Of a DNA stretch of 64,000 nt, positions 8,784 to 19,047 are shown piece by piece. Location of the stretch: contig NZ_JSAK01000016.1 in assembly GCF_000802965.1 (NCBI RefSeq), positions 56,854 through 120,853 on the forward strand. Reading direction: 5' to 3'. A program made the translations under genes and the position numbers. Numbering within the stretch: position 1 is the stretch's first letter; every line of letters starts with the position of its first letter. Under the pieces are notes generated by a model that ran no database searches, had not been told where the DNA came from, and was given only the letters and a program-made list of their open reading frames with translations. This DNA comes from Pseudomonas fluorescens. Its GTDB lineage: Bacteria; Pseudomonadota; Gammaproteobacteria; Pseudomonadales; Pseudomonadaceae.

Positions 8784-9116
8784 TTAGTGTCCGGCAGTTT
8801 TCGAGAACAGCTGAATCACCACGACACCCAACACAATCAACGCCATCCCCAACATCGCCGGCACATCCAGCTTTTGCCCATAGATAAACAGCGCCGCCAC
8901 GCTGACCATGACGATGCCCATGCCGGCCCACACCGCGTAGGCAACACCCACGGGTACGCTGCGCACCACCAGCGTGAGCATCCAGAAGGCAATGCCGTAC
9001 CCGACGATGACCAGCAACAACGGCAACGGCGTGCTGAAGCCCTTGACCGCTTTCATCGAAACAGTGGCAATCACTTCGGCGCAGATGGCGATGGCCAGGT
9101 AGTAGTAAGCGGTCAT
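8784..9116 (-). CDS. Small multidrug resistance (SMR) efflux protein, EmrE type
   Basis: A 110-residue, four-helix inner-membrane protein that exports cationic, lipophilic drugs in exchange for protons, working as a dimer. The key EmrE positions are all present at the EmrE numbering: E14 (AEVIATVSMK), Y40, Y60 and W63 (AYAVWAGMG). These point to a true multidrug exporter of the Qac/EmrE subgroup rather than a guanidinium exporter (Gdx/SugE). It is divergent from the LysR gene with a 91-base gap, so the regulator may control it; that is inference from arrangement. Confidence 0.9.
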   Translation of the reverse strand: MTAYYYLAIAICAEVIATVSMKAVKGFSTPLPLLLVIVGYGIAFWMLTLVVRSVPVGVAYAVWAGMGIVMVSVAALFIYGQKLDVPAMLGMALIVLGVVVIQLFSKTAGH

Positions 9117-9178
9117 GGGTCAATCCTCGTATGAAGTGTTGCTTGCTGAGTTCGGCATTTTAGGGATTCTCCAGATGC

Positions 9179-9193
9179 GGTAAAGTCATTACC
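9179..9193. promoter_or_regulatory. Candidate operator between SMR exporter and LysR gene
   Basis: A perfect inverted repeat GGTAA-AGTCA-TTACC lies in the divergent intergenic region, 14 bases before the LysR ATG. LysR proteins often bind interrupted dyads (T-N11-A) in such gaps. The role is inferred only. Confidence 0.35.
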
Positions 9194-9207
9194 TATCTGC
9201 TCTGAAG

Positions 9208-10134
9208 ATGGGTTTGCCGATGCAATGGAATCTTGAACAACTGCGCTTGTTTGTCGGTGTGGCGGAGCAGCGTTCGTTTTCTGCTGTCGCTCGGGAGCAG
9301 CGCAAAGCCCAGTCGGCGGTCAGTAGTGCGATTGCGCTATTAGAGGAAGACCTGGGCGTGAGCCTGTTCGATCGCAGCAGCGGCCGCCAGCCGAAACTCA
9401 CTGAGGCTGGCAATGCCTTGCTCGAAGAAGCACGGGAAGTGCTGCGCCAATGCGAGCGTCTCAATGGCCGGGCGCTGGCGATGATGCGCGGCCAGGAAGC
9501 CCGCCTGCGTCTGGCCCAGGACGAGGCGATGCCTTACCAACCCGTCATTGAAAGCTTTGAAGCGTTGGCGGAAAAATTTCCCAGCCTTGAAGTGCAACTG
9601 ACCAGCGCCGCCCAGGGCGATGTGGCGCGCAAACTGGTGGAGCGCCGGGCGGATTTGGGTTTGCTGTTTTATCACGATCAGATTCCGGAAGCCCTTGAAC
9701 GGCGTGTGCTGGGGAGCGTCGAGATGGTCACGGTGTGCGGCGTCGGGCATCCGCTGGCGGCGAATCCTGAAGTGAACTGCCAGGAACTGGCGCAGCATCG
9801 TCAGTTGCTGATGTCCACGCAGTCCAGTGTCTACCCCGGAAGCGAAGCGGCCAGCCCGCAGGTCTGGCGCGCCGACAGTTTCTATGTGATGGCCGAATGG
9901 CTGGTGCGCGGCCTCGGCTGGGCCTGGCTGCCGCGTCACGTGGTGCAGTACCCGGCGTATCAGGATTTGATGGTCGAACTGGCCAGCGAATGGACCCCGC
10001 CGGCGCTGGTGGTGGAACTGGTCTGGCGCCGTGATGAACCGCTCGGTCCGGCGGCTCGCTGGCTGGCGGAACGTTTTGCCGTGCATCTGCAGGCGATCGG
10101 TGAAAAACCCGATAAACTCCGCCGCCATGAATAG
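9208..10134 (+). CDS. LysR-family transcriptional regulator
   Basis: A 308-residue regulator. The N-terminal ~60 residues hold the winged helix-turn-helix (LRLFVGVAEQRSFSAVARE, then QSAVSSAIALLEEDLG and LFDRSS); the rest is the periplasmic-binding-protein-like effector domain. The start at 9208 follows a weak GAAG; an in-frame ATG at 9220 (MQWNLEQL) is an equally good alternative and closer to family N-termini. It is divergently transcribed from the SMR exporter, the usual layout for a LysR protein and its target, and overlaps the start of waaA by 8 bases downstream. The effector is unknown. Confidence 0.92.
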   Translation: MGLPMQWNLEQLRLFVGVAEQRSFSAVAREQRKAQSAVSSAIALLEEDLGVSLFDRSSGRQPKLTEAGNALLEEAREVLRQCERLNGRALAMMRGQEARLRLAQDEAMPYQPVIESFEALAEKFPSLEVQLTSAAQGDVARKLVERRADLGLLFYHDQIPEALERRVLGSVEMVTVCGVGHPLAANPEVNCQELAQHRQLLMSTQSSVYPGSEAASPQVWRADSFYVMAEWLVRGLGWAWLPRHVVQYPAYQDLMVELASEWTPPALVVELVWRRDEPLGPAARWLAERFAVHLQAIGEKPDKLRRHE

Positions 10135-11404
10135 AACTCTCTACACCGCGCTGTTTTACCTGGGGCTGCCATTGGTAGCGATTCGGCTGTGGCTGCGGGC
10201 GCGCAAGGCGCCGGCCTACGCCAAACGCATTGGCGAGCGTTTCTCCTACGGCATGCCGACGATGAAACCCGGTGGAATATGGGTGCATGCGGTATCCGTA
10301 GGCGAAAGCATTGCCGCCGCACCGATGATTCGCGCGTTGCTGCAACGTTATCCACAGCTGCCGATCACCGTGACGTGCATGACGCCGACCGGTTCGGAGC
10401 GCATCCAGGCGTTGTTCGCCAACGAACCGCGCATCCAGCACTGCTATTTGCCTTACGACTTGCCGTGCGCGGCCAAGCGCTTTCTTGACCGGGTCCAGCC
10501 AAAATTGGCGGTGATCATGGAAACCGAACTCTGGCCCAACCATATCCATCAATGTGCCAAACGCGGGATTCCCGTGGCGCTGGCCAATGCGCGACTGTCC
10601 GAGCGTTCGGCGAGGGGCTATGGCCGTTTCCGCAAACTGACCGCGCCGATGCTCGCCGAGATGAGCCTGTTCGCGGTGCAGACCGAAGCCGAGGCCCAGC
10701 GTTTTCGTGATTTGGGCGCTCGGTCGGAAACCGTCGAAGTCACCGGCTCGATCAAGTTCGACCTGACCATCGACCCGCAACTGTTGCTGCGTGCCGCCGA
10801 GCTGCGTGGCCAATGGCAGGCGCAGGAGCGCCCGGTGTGGATCGCCGCCAGTACTCACGAGGGCGAAGACGAGGTGGTGCTAGCAGCCCATCGTCAGTTG
10901 CTGGCGGGCCATCCCGATGCCTTGCTGATTCTGGTGCCGCGCCATCCGGAGCGCTTCAATCCGATGTTCGACCTGTGTCGCCAGCAGGGCTTTGCCACGG
11001 TCCGTCGTTCCAGCGGCGAACCGGTGACTGCCGCGACTTCGGTGCTGTTGGGCGACACCATGGGCGAGTTGCTGTTTCTTTATGCCTTGGCCGACAGTGC
11101 GTTCGTTGGCGGCAGCCTGGTACCGAACGGCGGCCATAACTTGCTGGAACCGGCGGCCTTGGCCAAACCGGTGCTGAGTGGCCCGCACCTGTTCAACTTC
11201 CTCGAAATCGCCGCGCAGTTGCGCGGTGCCGGAGCGTTGCAGGAAGTGGAAGATGCCGAAGGGTTGGCGTTGGCGGTGCAGCGGTTGTTCGAATTGCCGC
11301 GGGATGCGCAGCGGATGGCGGAGGCGGGTCTGAAAGTGATGCGCACCAATCAGGGCGCGTTGCAGCGTTTGCTCGATGGGCTAGGCCGTTTGATCGACCG
11401 CTAA
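10127..11404 (+). CDS. waaA: 3-deoxy-D-manno-octulosonic acid (Kdo) transferase
   Basis: Inner-membrane-anchored glycosyltransferase that adds Kdo to lipid IVA, the first core step of LPS assembly. It is 425 residues, the usual length for KdtA/WaaA. An N-terminal hydrophobic anchor (YTALFYLGLPLVAIRLWL) is followed by a GT-B fold. WVHAVSVGE and LVPNGGHNLLEPA are highly conserved family segments, and METELWPN is the acceptor-side motif. The ATG at 10127 overlaps the LysR stop by 8 bases; the longer frame upstream lies within the LysR gene and is not used. A tandem repeat block follows. Confidence 0.95.
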   Translation: MNRTLYTALFYLGLPLVAIRLWLRARKAPAYAKRIGERFSYGMPTMKPGGIWVHAVSVGESIAAAPMIRALLQRYPQLPITVTCMTPTGSERIQALFANEPRIQHCYLPYDLPCAAKRFLDRVQPKLAVIMETELWPNHIHQCAKRGIPVALANARLSERSARGYGRFRKLTAPMLAEMSLFAVQTEAEAQRFRDLGARSETVEVTGSIKFDLTIDPQLLLRAAELRGQWQAQERPVWIAASTHEGEDEVVLAAHRQLLAGHPDALLILVPRHPERFNPMFDLCRQQGFATVRRSSGEPVTAATSVLLGDTMGELLFLYALADSAFVGGSLVPNGGHNLLEPAALAKPVLSGPHLFNFLEIAAQLRGAGALQEVEDAEGLALAVQRLFELPRDAQRMAEAGLKVMRTNQGALQRLLDGLGRLIDR

Positions 11405-11408
11405 TTCG

Positions 11409-11681
11409 CAGGAGCCGGCTTGCTGGCGATGGCGTCCTTGAAACCGCTATCGCCAACAAGTCGGCTCCTACAGGATTTGCGTCATGCCCGGATCGAGCGG
11501 CGTACCGTCTCGTAGGAGCAAGCTTGCTCGCGAAGGCATCTCGCTGACGCTATCGCCAGCAAGCCGGCTCCTACAGGTTTTGCGTCATGCCCGGATCGAG
11601 CGGCACACCGATTTTCGTAGGAGCAAGCTTGCTCGCGATGGCAATCTCGCTGACGCCATCGCCAGCAAGCCGGCTCCTACA
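11409..11681. repeat. Tandem array of three family B REP-type pairs
   Basis: Three consecutive inverted pairs (11409-11472, 11513-11575, 11618-11681) carry arms like GTAGGAGC..GGCTTGCTGGCGAT and ATCGCCAGCAAGCCGGCTCC. The spacer TGCGTCATGCCCGGATCGAG is repeated between them, so the last two units recur with a 103-base period. The array is the product of local duplication. It fills the gap between the convergent genes waaA and tolC, which holds no gene. Confidence 0.9.
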
Positions 11682-11694
11682 GGTTTTGCTTTCC

Positions 11695-11729
11695 CCTGTA
11701 GGAGCTGCCGCAGGCTGCGATCTTTTGCT
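11695..11729. repeat. Single REP, family C
   Basis: One copy of TGTAGGAGCTGCCGCAGGCT followed by GCGATCTTTTGC lies immediately before the tolC stop. It matches the arms of the paired elements at 40792-40875 and 57005-57089. Confidence 0.8.
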
Positions 11730-11730
11730 T

Positions 11731-13170
11731 TTACTGACCCGGTCTTGCCTTCAACTGCTCAGCCGCCGCCTTCGCCAGATCCGGCGGCAGGAAGTCCTTG
11801 TCCGGGTTGTAGTTGGGGTTGAGCCAGCGTGCCAGGTCCTGCAAATCCCCCGGGTTCAACGTGCCGGCCTGTTGCTTCAGGCGCAGGTTGTCGAGGATGT
11901 AGTCGTACCGGGTGTTGTTGTAATCACGTACCGAGGTGTAGAGCGAGCGCTGCGCATCCAGCACGTCGACGATGTTTCGCGTGCCCACCTGATAGCCGAT
12001 TTCGGTTGCTTCCACCGCGCTCTGGTTGGAGATGATCGACTGCTTGCGCGCCTGCACCTGCTCGACATCGGTGTTCACCGCGCGGTGCAGGTCGCGGGTG
12101 TTTTCGACGATTTGCCGACGCAGGGATTCGCGTTGCTGCTCGGTCTGGTCCAGTTGCGCATAGGATTGGCGCACCTGGGAGTTGATCAGACCACCGCTGT
12201 AGATCGGGATGTTCAATTGCAGTCCGATCTGCGTTTGCTCGACATCGCCTTTGTAGGGAACACCGAAGGCACTCGGGTTGCTGAAGCCCAGCGCATCGTT
12301 ATCACCTTTCTCGTATTTCGCAATCGCATCGACGGTCGGCGCATGGCCGGCCTTGCGCTGCTTGAGGGTTTGCTCGGCGGCGCTGACCGCGTAGTTGCTG
12401 GCCAACAGATTGAGGTTCTGCCGGGCGGCGGTTTCGACCCAGGCTTTGGCGTCGTTCGGCGCTGGCGGCAGAATCGGCAGGTTGTGGCTGATGCCCTGGA
12501 TCGAGTTGTATTGACGGTTGGTCAAGGTGATCAGGGCTTCGAAAGCATCATCCACCTGACGCTGCGCAACGATACGGTTGGCGCGTGCGGTGTCGTAGCT
12601 GGCCTGTGAGTTCAGCACGTCGGTCTTGTCCGAGAGGCCGACATCGAAGCGCTCGTTGGACTGATCGAGTTGACGCTTGAACGCGGCTTCCTCGGCTTTG
12701 GTCGACGCCAGGTTGTCCTGGCTGCGCAGAACGTTGAAGTAACTGTCAGCGGTTTGCAGGATCAGGTTTTGTTCAGTCGCCGAAAGTTGCAGGGCGGCCT
12801 GTTCGTTGACGTCCTTGGCTGCCTGGAACTGGAACCAGCGATCGGCACGGAACAGTGGCTGCGCCAGGGTCGCCTGATACGAATGAGCGTTGCGGTTGGC
12901 GGTGGCCGACGGCTGATCGATCGAGGTGCGCACGCTGGCAATATCGGCGCCGCCCGAGAGATTGGGCAGCAACCCGGCGCGGGCCTGGGGCACGACTTCT
13001 TTCTGGGCGCCATATTGAGCGATGGCAGCGGCGAGGTCGGCGTTGTTGTTCACCGCTTCCTGATAGACGCTGACCAGATCGGTTTTGCTCGATAAGGGCG
13101 CTTCTGCTGCCCAAGCCATTCCGTTGGACGCACAAGACACGGCGAGGGCCAGTGAGAGTTTGCGCAGCAT
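11731..13170 (-). CDS. tolC: TolC family outer-membrane channel
   Basis: Outer-membrane exit duct for type I secretion and tripartite efflux pumps; trimeric beta-barrel with a long periplasmic alpha-helical tunnel. It is 479 residues with a signal peptide (MLRKLSLALAVSCASNGMAWA, cleavage near AWA-AE). Two internally similar halves of the OEP family are visible (SYFNVLRSQDNLASTKAE and the second half with VGTRNIVDVLDAQRSLY). The gene stands alone, divergent from thiC, as is usual for the general tolC of pseudomonads; no adaptor or pump genes are adjacent. The C-terminus ends in a KAAAEQLKARPGQ tail. Confidence 0.92.
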   Translation of the reverse strand: MLRKLSLALAVSCASNGMAWAAEAPLSSKTDLVSVYQEAVNNNADLAAAIAQYGAQKEVVPQARAGLLPNLSGGADIASVRTSIDQPSATANRNAHSYQATLAQPLFRADRWFQFQAAKDVNEQAALQLSATEQNLILQTADSYFNVLRSQDNLASTKAEEAAFKRQLDQSNERFDVGLSDKTDVLNSQASYDTARANRIVAQRQVDDAFEALITLTNRQYNSIQGISHNLPILPPAPNDAKAWVETAARQNLNLLASNYAVSAAEQTLKQRKAGHAPTVDAIAKYEKGDNDALGFSNPSAFGVPYKGDVEQTQIGLQLNIPIYSGGLINSQVRQSYAQLDQTEQQRESLRRQIVENTRDLHRAVNTDVEQVQARKQSIISNQSAVEATEIGYQVGTRNIVDVLDAQRSLYTSVRDYNNTRYDYILDNLRLKQQAGTLNPGDLQDLARWLNPNYNPDKDFLPPDLAKAAAEQLKARPGQ

Positions 13171-13339
13171 GAGGCGATCCCTTAAAAATTACGCTGATAA
13201 TTTGAGCGCCAAGGCTACGGCGCGGCACATGCAGCGTCAATGCGCAGCATGGCCGTAGCGAGTGTAGTTGCGCAGACGAGCGGCAACAATCCTGCCGTTC
13301 CCGGTAATTGCGCCATTCATCACGGTGTTTGCAGCGGTG

Positions 13340-13367
13340 TTGGCGTTCCTTGCCAGTTGTGTCTAGA
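13340..13367 (+). promoter_or_regulatory. Candidate sigma-70 promoter for thiC
   Basis: TTGGCG and TCTAGA with a 16-base spacer end 11 bases before the TPP aptamer begins, the right place for transcription to start at the riboswitch. Both hexamers are imperfect. Confidence 0.35.
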
Positions 13368-13378
13368 CTGGCCGGGTT

Positions 13379-15537
<2,159 letters not shown>

Positions 15538-15544
15538 TGCCAAC

Positions 15545-15623
15545 TGTGGGAGCCGGCTTGCCGGCGATGGCGGTGCACCTGATGCACCGCGTCGCTTTGA
15601 TCGCTGGCAAGCCAGCTCCTACA
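15545..15623. repeat. REP-type inverted pair, family B
   Basis: Arms GGGAGCCGGCTTGCCGGCGAT and ATCGCTGGCAAGCCAGCTCC flank a spacer with its own small hairpin GGTGCACCTGATGCACC. It sits between thiC and cytX and could attenuate read-through. Confidence 0.85.
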
Positions 15624-15669
15624 GGACCGTGCAGACCACAACAACAAATGTCCCTCTGAGATAACGCCC

Positions 15670-16962
15670 TTGAGCATTCAACCCAGCACTTACTCACCTG
15701 ATATCGCGGTGCCGACCGACAAACGTGTCTTCGGCGGCCGTGATCTGTTTTCCCTGTGGTTCTCCCTCGGCATTGGCCTGATGGTGCTGCAGACCGGCGC
15801 ACTGTTGGCGCCAGGTTTGGGGCTTTCCGGCTCGTTGCTGGCGATTTTTCTAGGCACGCTGGTCGGCGTTCTGCTGCTGGCCGCCGTCGGCGTGATCGGC
15901 AGCGACACCGGCCTGTCGTCCATGGCAGCACTCAAGCTCAGCCTCGGCAAACGTGGCGCGAGCCTGCCGGCGGTGCTGAACCTGGTGCAACTGATCGGTT
16001 GGGGTTCGTTCGAAATCATCGTCATGCGCGATGCCGCCAGCCTGTTGGGCGCGAAGGCCTTCAGCGAAGGCAGCCTGCTGTCGAGTCCTATGCTGTGGAC
16101 GCTGTTCTTCGGTGCATTGGCAACCTTGCTGGCTGTCAGCGGTCCGTTGACCTTCGTACGGCAGATCCTGCGCAAGTGGGGCATCTGGCTGCTGCTGGCC
16201 GCGTGCATCTGGCTGACCTGGAACCTGTTCGCCAAGGCTGATCTGGCCGCGTTGTGGGCCCAGGCCGGCGATGGCTCGATGCCGTTCGCGGTGGGTTTCG
16301 ACATTGCCATCGCCATGCCGTTGTCGTGGCTGCCGCTGATTGCCGACTACTCGCGTTTCGGCAAGCGGGCGAAGAATGTCTTCGGTGGCACCGCGATCGG
16401 TTTCTTTATCGGTAACTTCTGGCTGATGAGCCTGGGCGTGGCCTACACCCTGGCGTTCGCGCCGAGCGGTGAAGTCAATGCCTTGCTGTTGGCGCTGGCC
16501 GGTGCCGGCCTGGGGATTCCGCTGCTGCTGATTCTGCTGGATGAATCGGAAAACGCCTTTGCCGATATTCACTCGGCGGCGGTGTCGAGCGGGATTCTGT
16601 TGCGCCTGAAAGTCGAACACCTGGCGTTGGCCATCGGTGTGGTCTGTACCCTTATCGCCTTGCTGGCGCCATTGGCTCAGTACCAGAACTTCCTGCTGTT
16701 GATCGGCTCGGTGTTTGCGCCGTTGTTCGGCGTGGTGCTGGTGGATCACTTCATCCTGCGCAAACGCAGTGGCCAGGTGGCGTCAGCCGCATTGCGCTGG
16801 CCGGCGCTGCTCGCCTGGTTGGGCGGTGTCAGCACCTATCATTTGCTGGCCAATCTGTATCCGGACGTTGGTGCAACCCTGCCGGCGCTGATCCTGGCAG
16901 GGCTGCTTCAGCTCGTGCTGGGCCGGGCCTTCAGTTACGGCCGGGAAACAGCTCGGGCTTGA
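15670..16962 (+). CDS. cytX: Putative hydroxymethylpyrimidine transporter CytX
   Basis: Inner-membrane NCS1-family permease (cytosine/purine/thiamine-precursor class), 430 residues with about 12 hydrophobic segments. GRDLFSLWFSLGIGLMVLQ and GWGSFEIIVMRDAA match the CytX subgroup, which is tied to thiamine genes and thought to import hydroxymethylpyrimidine. The TTG start at 15670 gives the family N-terminus, though the ribosome site is weak. It follows thiC by 132 bases with an intervening repeat pair, so both genes may lie under the same TPP riboswitch. Its 3' end overlaps the convergent DUF3298 gene by 32 bases. Confidence 0.88.
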   Translation: MSIQPSTYSPDIAVPTDKRVFGGRDLFSLWFSLGIGLMVLQTGALLAPGLGLSGSLLAIFLGTLVGVLLLAAVGVIGSDTGLSSMAALKLSLGKRGASLPAVLNLVQLIGWGSFEIIVMRDAASLLGAKAFSEGSLLSSPMLWTLFFGALATLLAVSGPLTFVRQILRKWGIWLLLAACIWLTWNLFAKADLAALWAQAGDGSMPFAVGFDIAIAMPLSWLPLIADYSRFGKRAKNVFGGTAIGFFIGNFWLMSLGVAYTLAFAPSGEVNALLLALAGAGLGIPLLLILLDESENAFADIHSAAVSSGILLRLKVEHLALAIGVVCTLIALLAPLAQYQNFLLLIGSVFAPLFGVVLVDHFILRKRSGQVASAALRWPALLAWLGGVSTYHLLANLYPDVGATLPALILAGLLQLVLGRAFSYGRETARA

Positions 16963-17677
16963 TGATGCCGTTCAGGCGAGGGTAGGGGATCTTCAGTTCG
17001 ACATGGCCCAGCGCGTACGGCGCGATGCTGCTGGTTTCGTACTTGAGGATCACCCCGCCATAGGTCAGCGCCACGTTCTGGGTTTTCTGGAACGGCCAGC
17101 TCTTCACGAACTCCGGTTCCTGATCGAGCTTGGTGCTGATCAGCCAGCTGTTGTGCGCCACCTGCGCCGCTTTCCAGAACGCCTCTTCCTGGCCGGGCAC
17201 CAGCATGTCCGAGAGCGTCAGCACTTTCTGCTGCTGACGCGAATAGTTGATGAAACCCCGACCCGGCGTGCCATGGGCACCGCCGGTGTCCAGGTAGCTG
17301 GACAACTCGATGATCACCAAGCCGTCATGCTGCTCACGTACCTTGGCCTGCAAGTAAATGCTGTTGCGCGGGCCGGCGGTGCGCAAAAACTGTTCGCGAT
17401 AAGCTGCCAGCGTCGGCGCCACCGGGGCGTCGGGCGAGGTGCGGGTCATTTGCAGCAAGCGTTTTTCGATGATGCCGTCCAGTGCAGGTTCGGCGGGGAA
17501 GTGCAGGGTGTCGATGTTCACCAGCGGACAGTCCTGGTCCGTGCAGCCTGGCTTGAGCTGTTCAGTGGCGTCGCGGGTGGTTTCCAGCGGCGCCCGATAG
17601 TTGGGCTGGAACAGGCTCTGGCAAGCGCCCAGGGTCAGGGCGATGGCGGCCACGGAGGCGATTTTAAAAAGCGACAT
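16931..17677 (-). CDS. DUF3298 / RsiV-like lipoprotein
   Basis: A 248-residue predicted lipoprotein: signal MSLFKIASVAAIALTLGACQ with lipobox LGAC, cysteine 19. The C-terminal half matches the DUF3298/RsiV family (YLDTGGAHGTPGRGFINY; VLTLSDMLVPG; YEIxPYALG-like SSIAPYALGHVELKIPY), which in some bacteria binds lysozyme or saccharides at the envelope. No anti-sigma domain is present, so it is not RsiV itself. Monocistronic, and overlaps cytX tail to tail by 32 bases. Function in Pseudomonas unknown. Confidence 0.82.
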   Translation of the reverse strand: MSLFKIASVAAIALTLGACQSLFQPNYRAPLETTRDATEQLKPGCTDQDCPLVNIDTLHFPAEPALDGIIEKRLLQMTRTSPDAPVAPTLAAYREQFLRTAGPRNSIYLQAKVREQHDGLVIIELSSYLDTGGAHGTPGRGFINYSRQQQKVLTLSDMLVPGQEEAFWKAAQVAHNSWLISTKLDQEPEFVKSWPFQKTQNVALTYGGVILKYETSSIAPYALGHVELKIPYPRLNGIIKPELFPGRN

Positions 17678-17883
17678 GGTTGTCCTTCATAAAACAGGGA
17701 AAGGCGAAAAGTTACCCGCTTCGACTGTCAACGGAGCAGTCAGTTCGCCACTAAGCTAATTAGAGTGGGTTTCTCCCTCACCGTCTATCCCGCTGACGGG
17801 AAAGGGGCTGCATCAAACGTCACGGGCGCGTTAGGATGGCGCGAAGTCGAGGCTGGAGCCTCGTTGTCGTTACGAGGATTGTC

Positions 17884-18501
17884 ATGACTGATTTTGCCAA
17901 CGCCATTCCGACCGCCGTTGATATCGTTCGGCGCGAAAAGTGCTACGAGGGCTTCTACAAGCTTGATCGCGTGCACTTGCGCCACGAATTGTTCGCCGGC
18001 GGCATGAGTCGCGAGATCAATCGTGAAGTATTCGTGCGCCACGACGCGGTTTGCGTACTGCCTTACGATCCGCAGCGTGACGAAGTGGTGCTGATCGAGC
18101 AATTCCGGGTCGGCGCCATGGGCAAGACCGACAATCCGTGGCTGGTCGAACTGGTCGCTGGTCTGATCGACAAGGATGAAGTGCCGGAAGAAGTTGCTCA
18201 CCGCGAAGGGCAGGAGGAAGCTGGGCTTGTATTCGGGGCGCTGTGGCCGATGACCAAATATTTTCCATCGCCGGGCGGCAGCAATGAATTCGTGCATTTG
18301 TACCTGGGGCGTTGCGAGACAACCGGGGTCGGCGGCCTGCATGGGCTGGAGGAAGAAGCAGAAGATATCCGCGTAACGGTGTGGGCTTTCGAAGATGCCC
18401 TGCAAGCCGTGCGCGACGGTCGTATTGCCAACGCGGCCAGCATCATTGCCTTGCAATGGCTGGCACTGAACCGCGTTGAAGTGAGGGGGTTATGGTCGTA
18501 A
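17884..18501 (+). CDS. nudF: ADP-ribose pyrophosphatase (Nudix)
   Basis: Hydrolyses ADP-ribose to AMP and ribose 5-phosphate. It is 205 residues, typical of NudF. The complete Nudix box spans residues 93-115 (G93, E99, R107-E108, E111-E112, G114), with upstream VLIEQFRVG as in ADPRases. ATG 17884 is chosen because family members start near MTDF; the frame opening at 17836 lacks support. It begins an operon with the DUF1249 gene (10-base overlap) and cpdA, the same order seen around E. coli nudF-yqiB-cpdA-yqiA-parE. Confidence 0.93.
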   Translation: MTDFANAIPTAVDIVRREKCYEGFYKLDRVHLRHELFAGGMSREINREVFVRHDAVCVLPYDPQRDEVVLIEQFRVGAMGKTDNPWLVELVAGLIDKDEVPEEVAHREGQEEAGLVFGALWPMTKYFPSPGGSNEFVHLYLGRCETTGVGGLHGLEEEAEDIRVTVWAFEDALQAVRDGRIANAASIIALQWLALNRVEVRGLWS

Positions 18502-18944
18502 ACAAGCTGCGCGATCGCTATCGGGTTGACCTCGTGGGGCTGCAAGCCTCGTGTGAGGCGAACTATGCGCGCCTGATGCGACTGCTGCCGGACATGCGCA
18601 GCGAGCCCGCCGCGCGGCGCATCGCCGTGACCCATGGCGAGCAGATGCTCGGCGTGCTGGCGCTGGAAGTGCTGCAGGTCTGTCCGTACACCACGACCCT
18701 GCAAGTGCGCCAGGAACACAGCTTGCCGTGGCTGCCGGTGCCGCAACTGGAAGTGCAGGTGTATCACGACGCCTGCATGGCCGAAGTGGTCAGCGCCGAA
18801 CATGCGCGACGCTTTCGTGGCATCTATCCTTATCCGAACGCCTCGATGCACCAACCCGACGAAAAGGCCCAACTGAACATGTTCCTGGGCGAATGGTTGA
18901 GCCATTGCCTGGCGTTGGGGCACGAGTACGAAGTGGTCCGTTAA
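18492..18944 (+). CDS. DUF1249 family protein (YqiB-like)
   Basis: A 150-residue soluble protein of unknown function, the YqiB family: conserved LQASCEANYARLMRLLP near the N-terminus and HDACMAEVVSAEHARRF with YPNASMHQPDEKAQLN toward the end. No signal or membrane segment. It overlaps nudF by 10 bases and precedes cpdA, the same neighbourhood as in enterics, suggesting an old association. Only the family and context can be stated. Confidence 0.85.
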   Translation: MVVNKLRDRYRVDLVGLQASCEANYARLMRLLPDMRSEPAARRIAVTHGEQMLGVLALEVLQVCPYTTTLQVRQEHSLPWLPVPQLEVQVYHDACMAEVVSAEHARRFRGIYPYPNASMHQPDEKAQLNMFLGEWLSHCLALGHEYEVVR

Positions 18945-19047
18945 CGTTGTTGTGAACTGCGTCAGGTTCACGGATTCCCATTTTCGATCATCCCCCAGCA
19001 TAATTGCGCCATTATCCAATCCCGCGATCACGCCCTGGGAGACCACC

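Noticed and set aside
11405..11730. Tandem repeats considered as a CRISPR array
   Set aside because: Units are inverted pairs with internal palindromes and similar spacers, not direct repeats with unique spacers; no cas genes are present.
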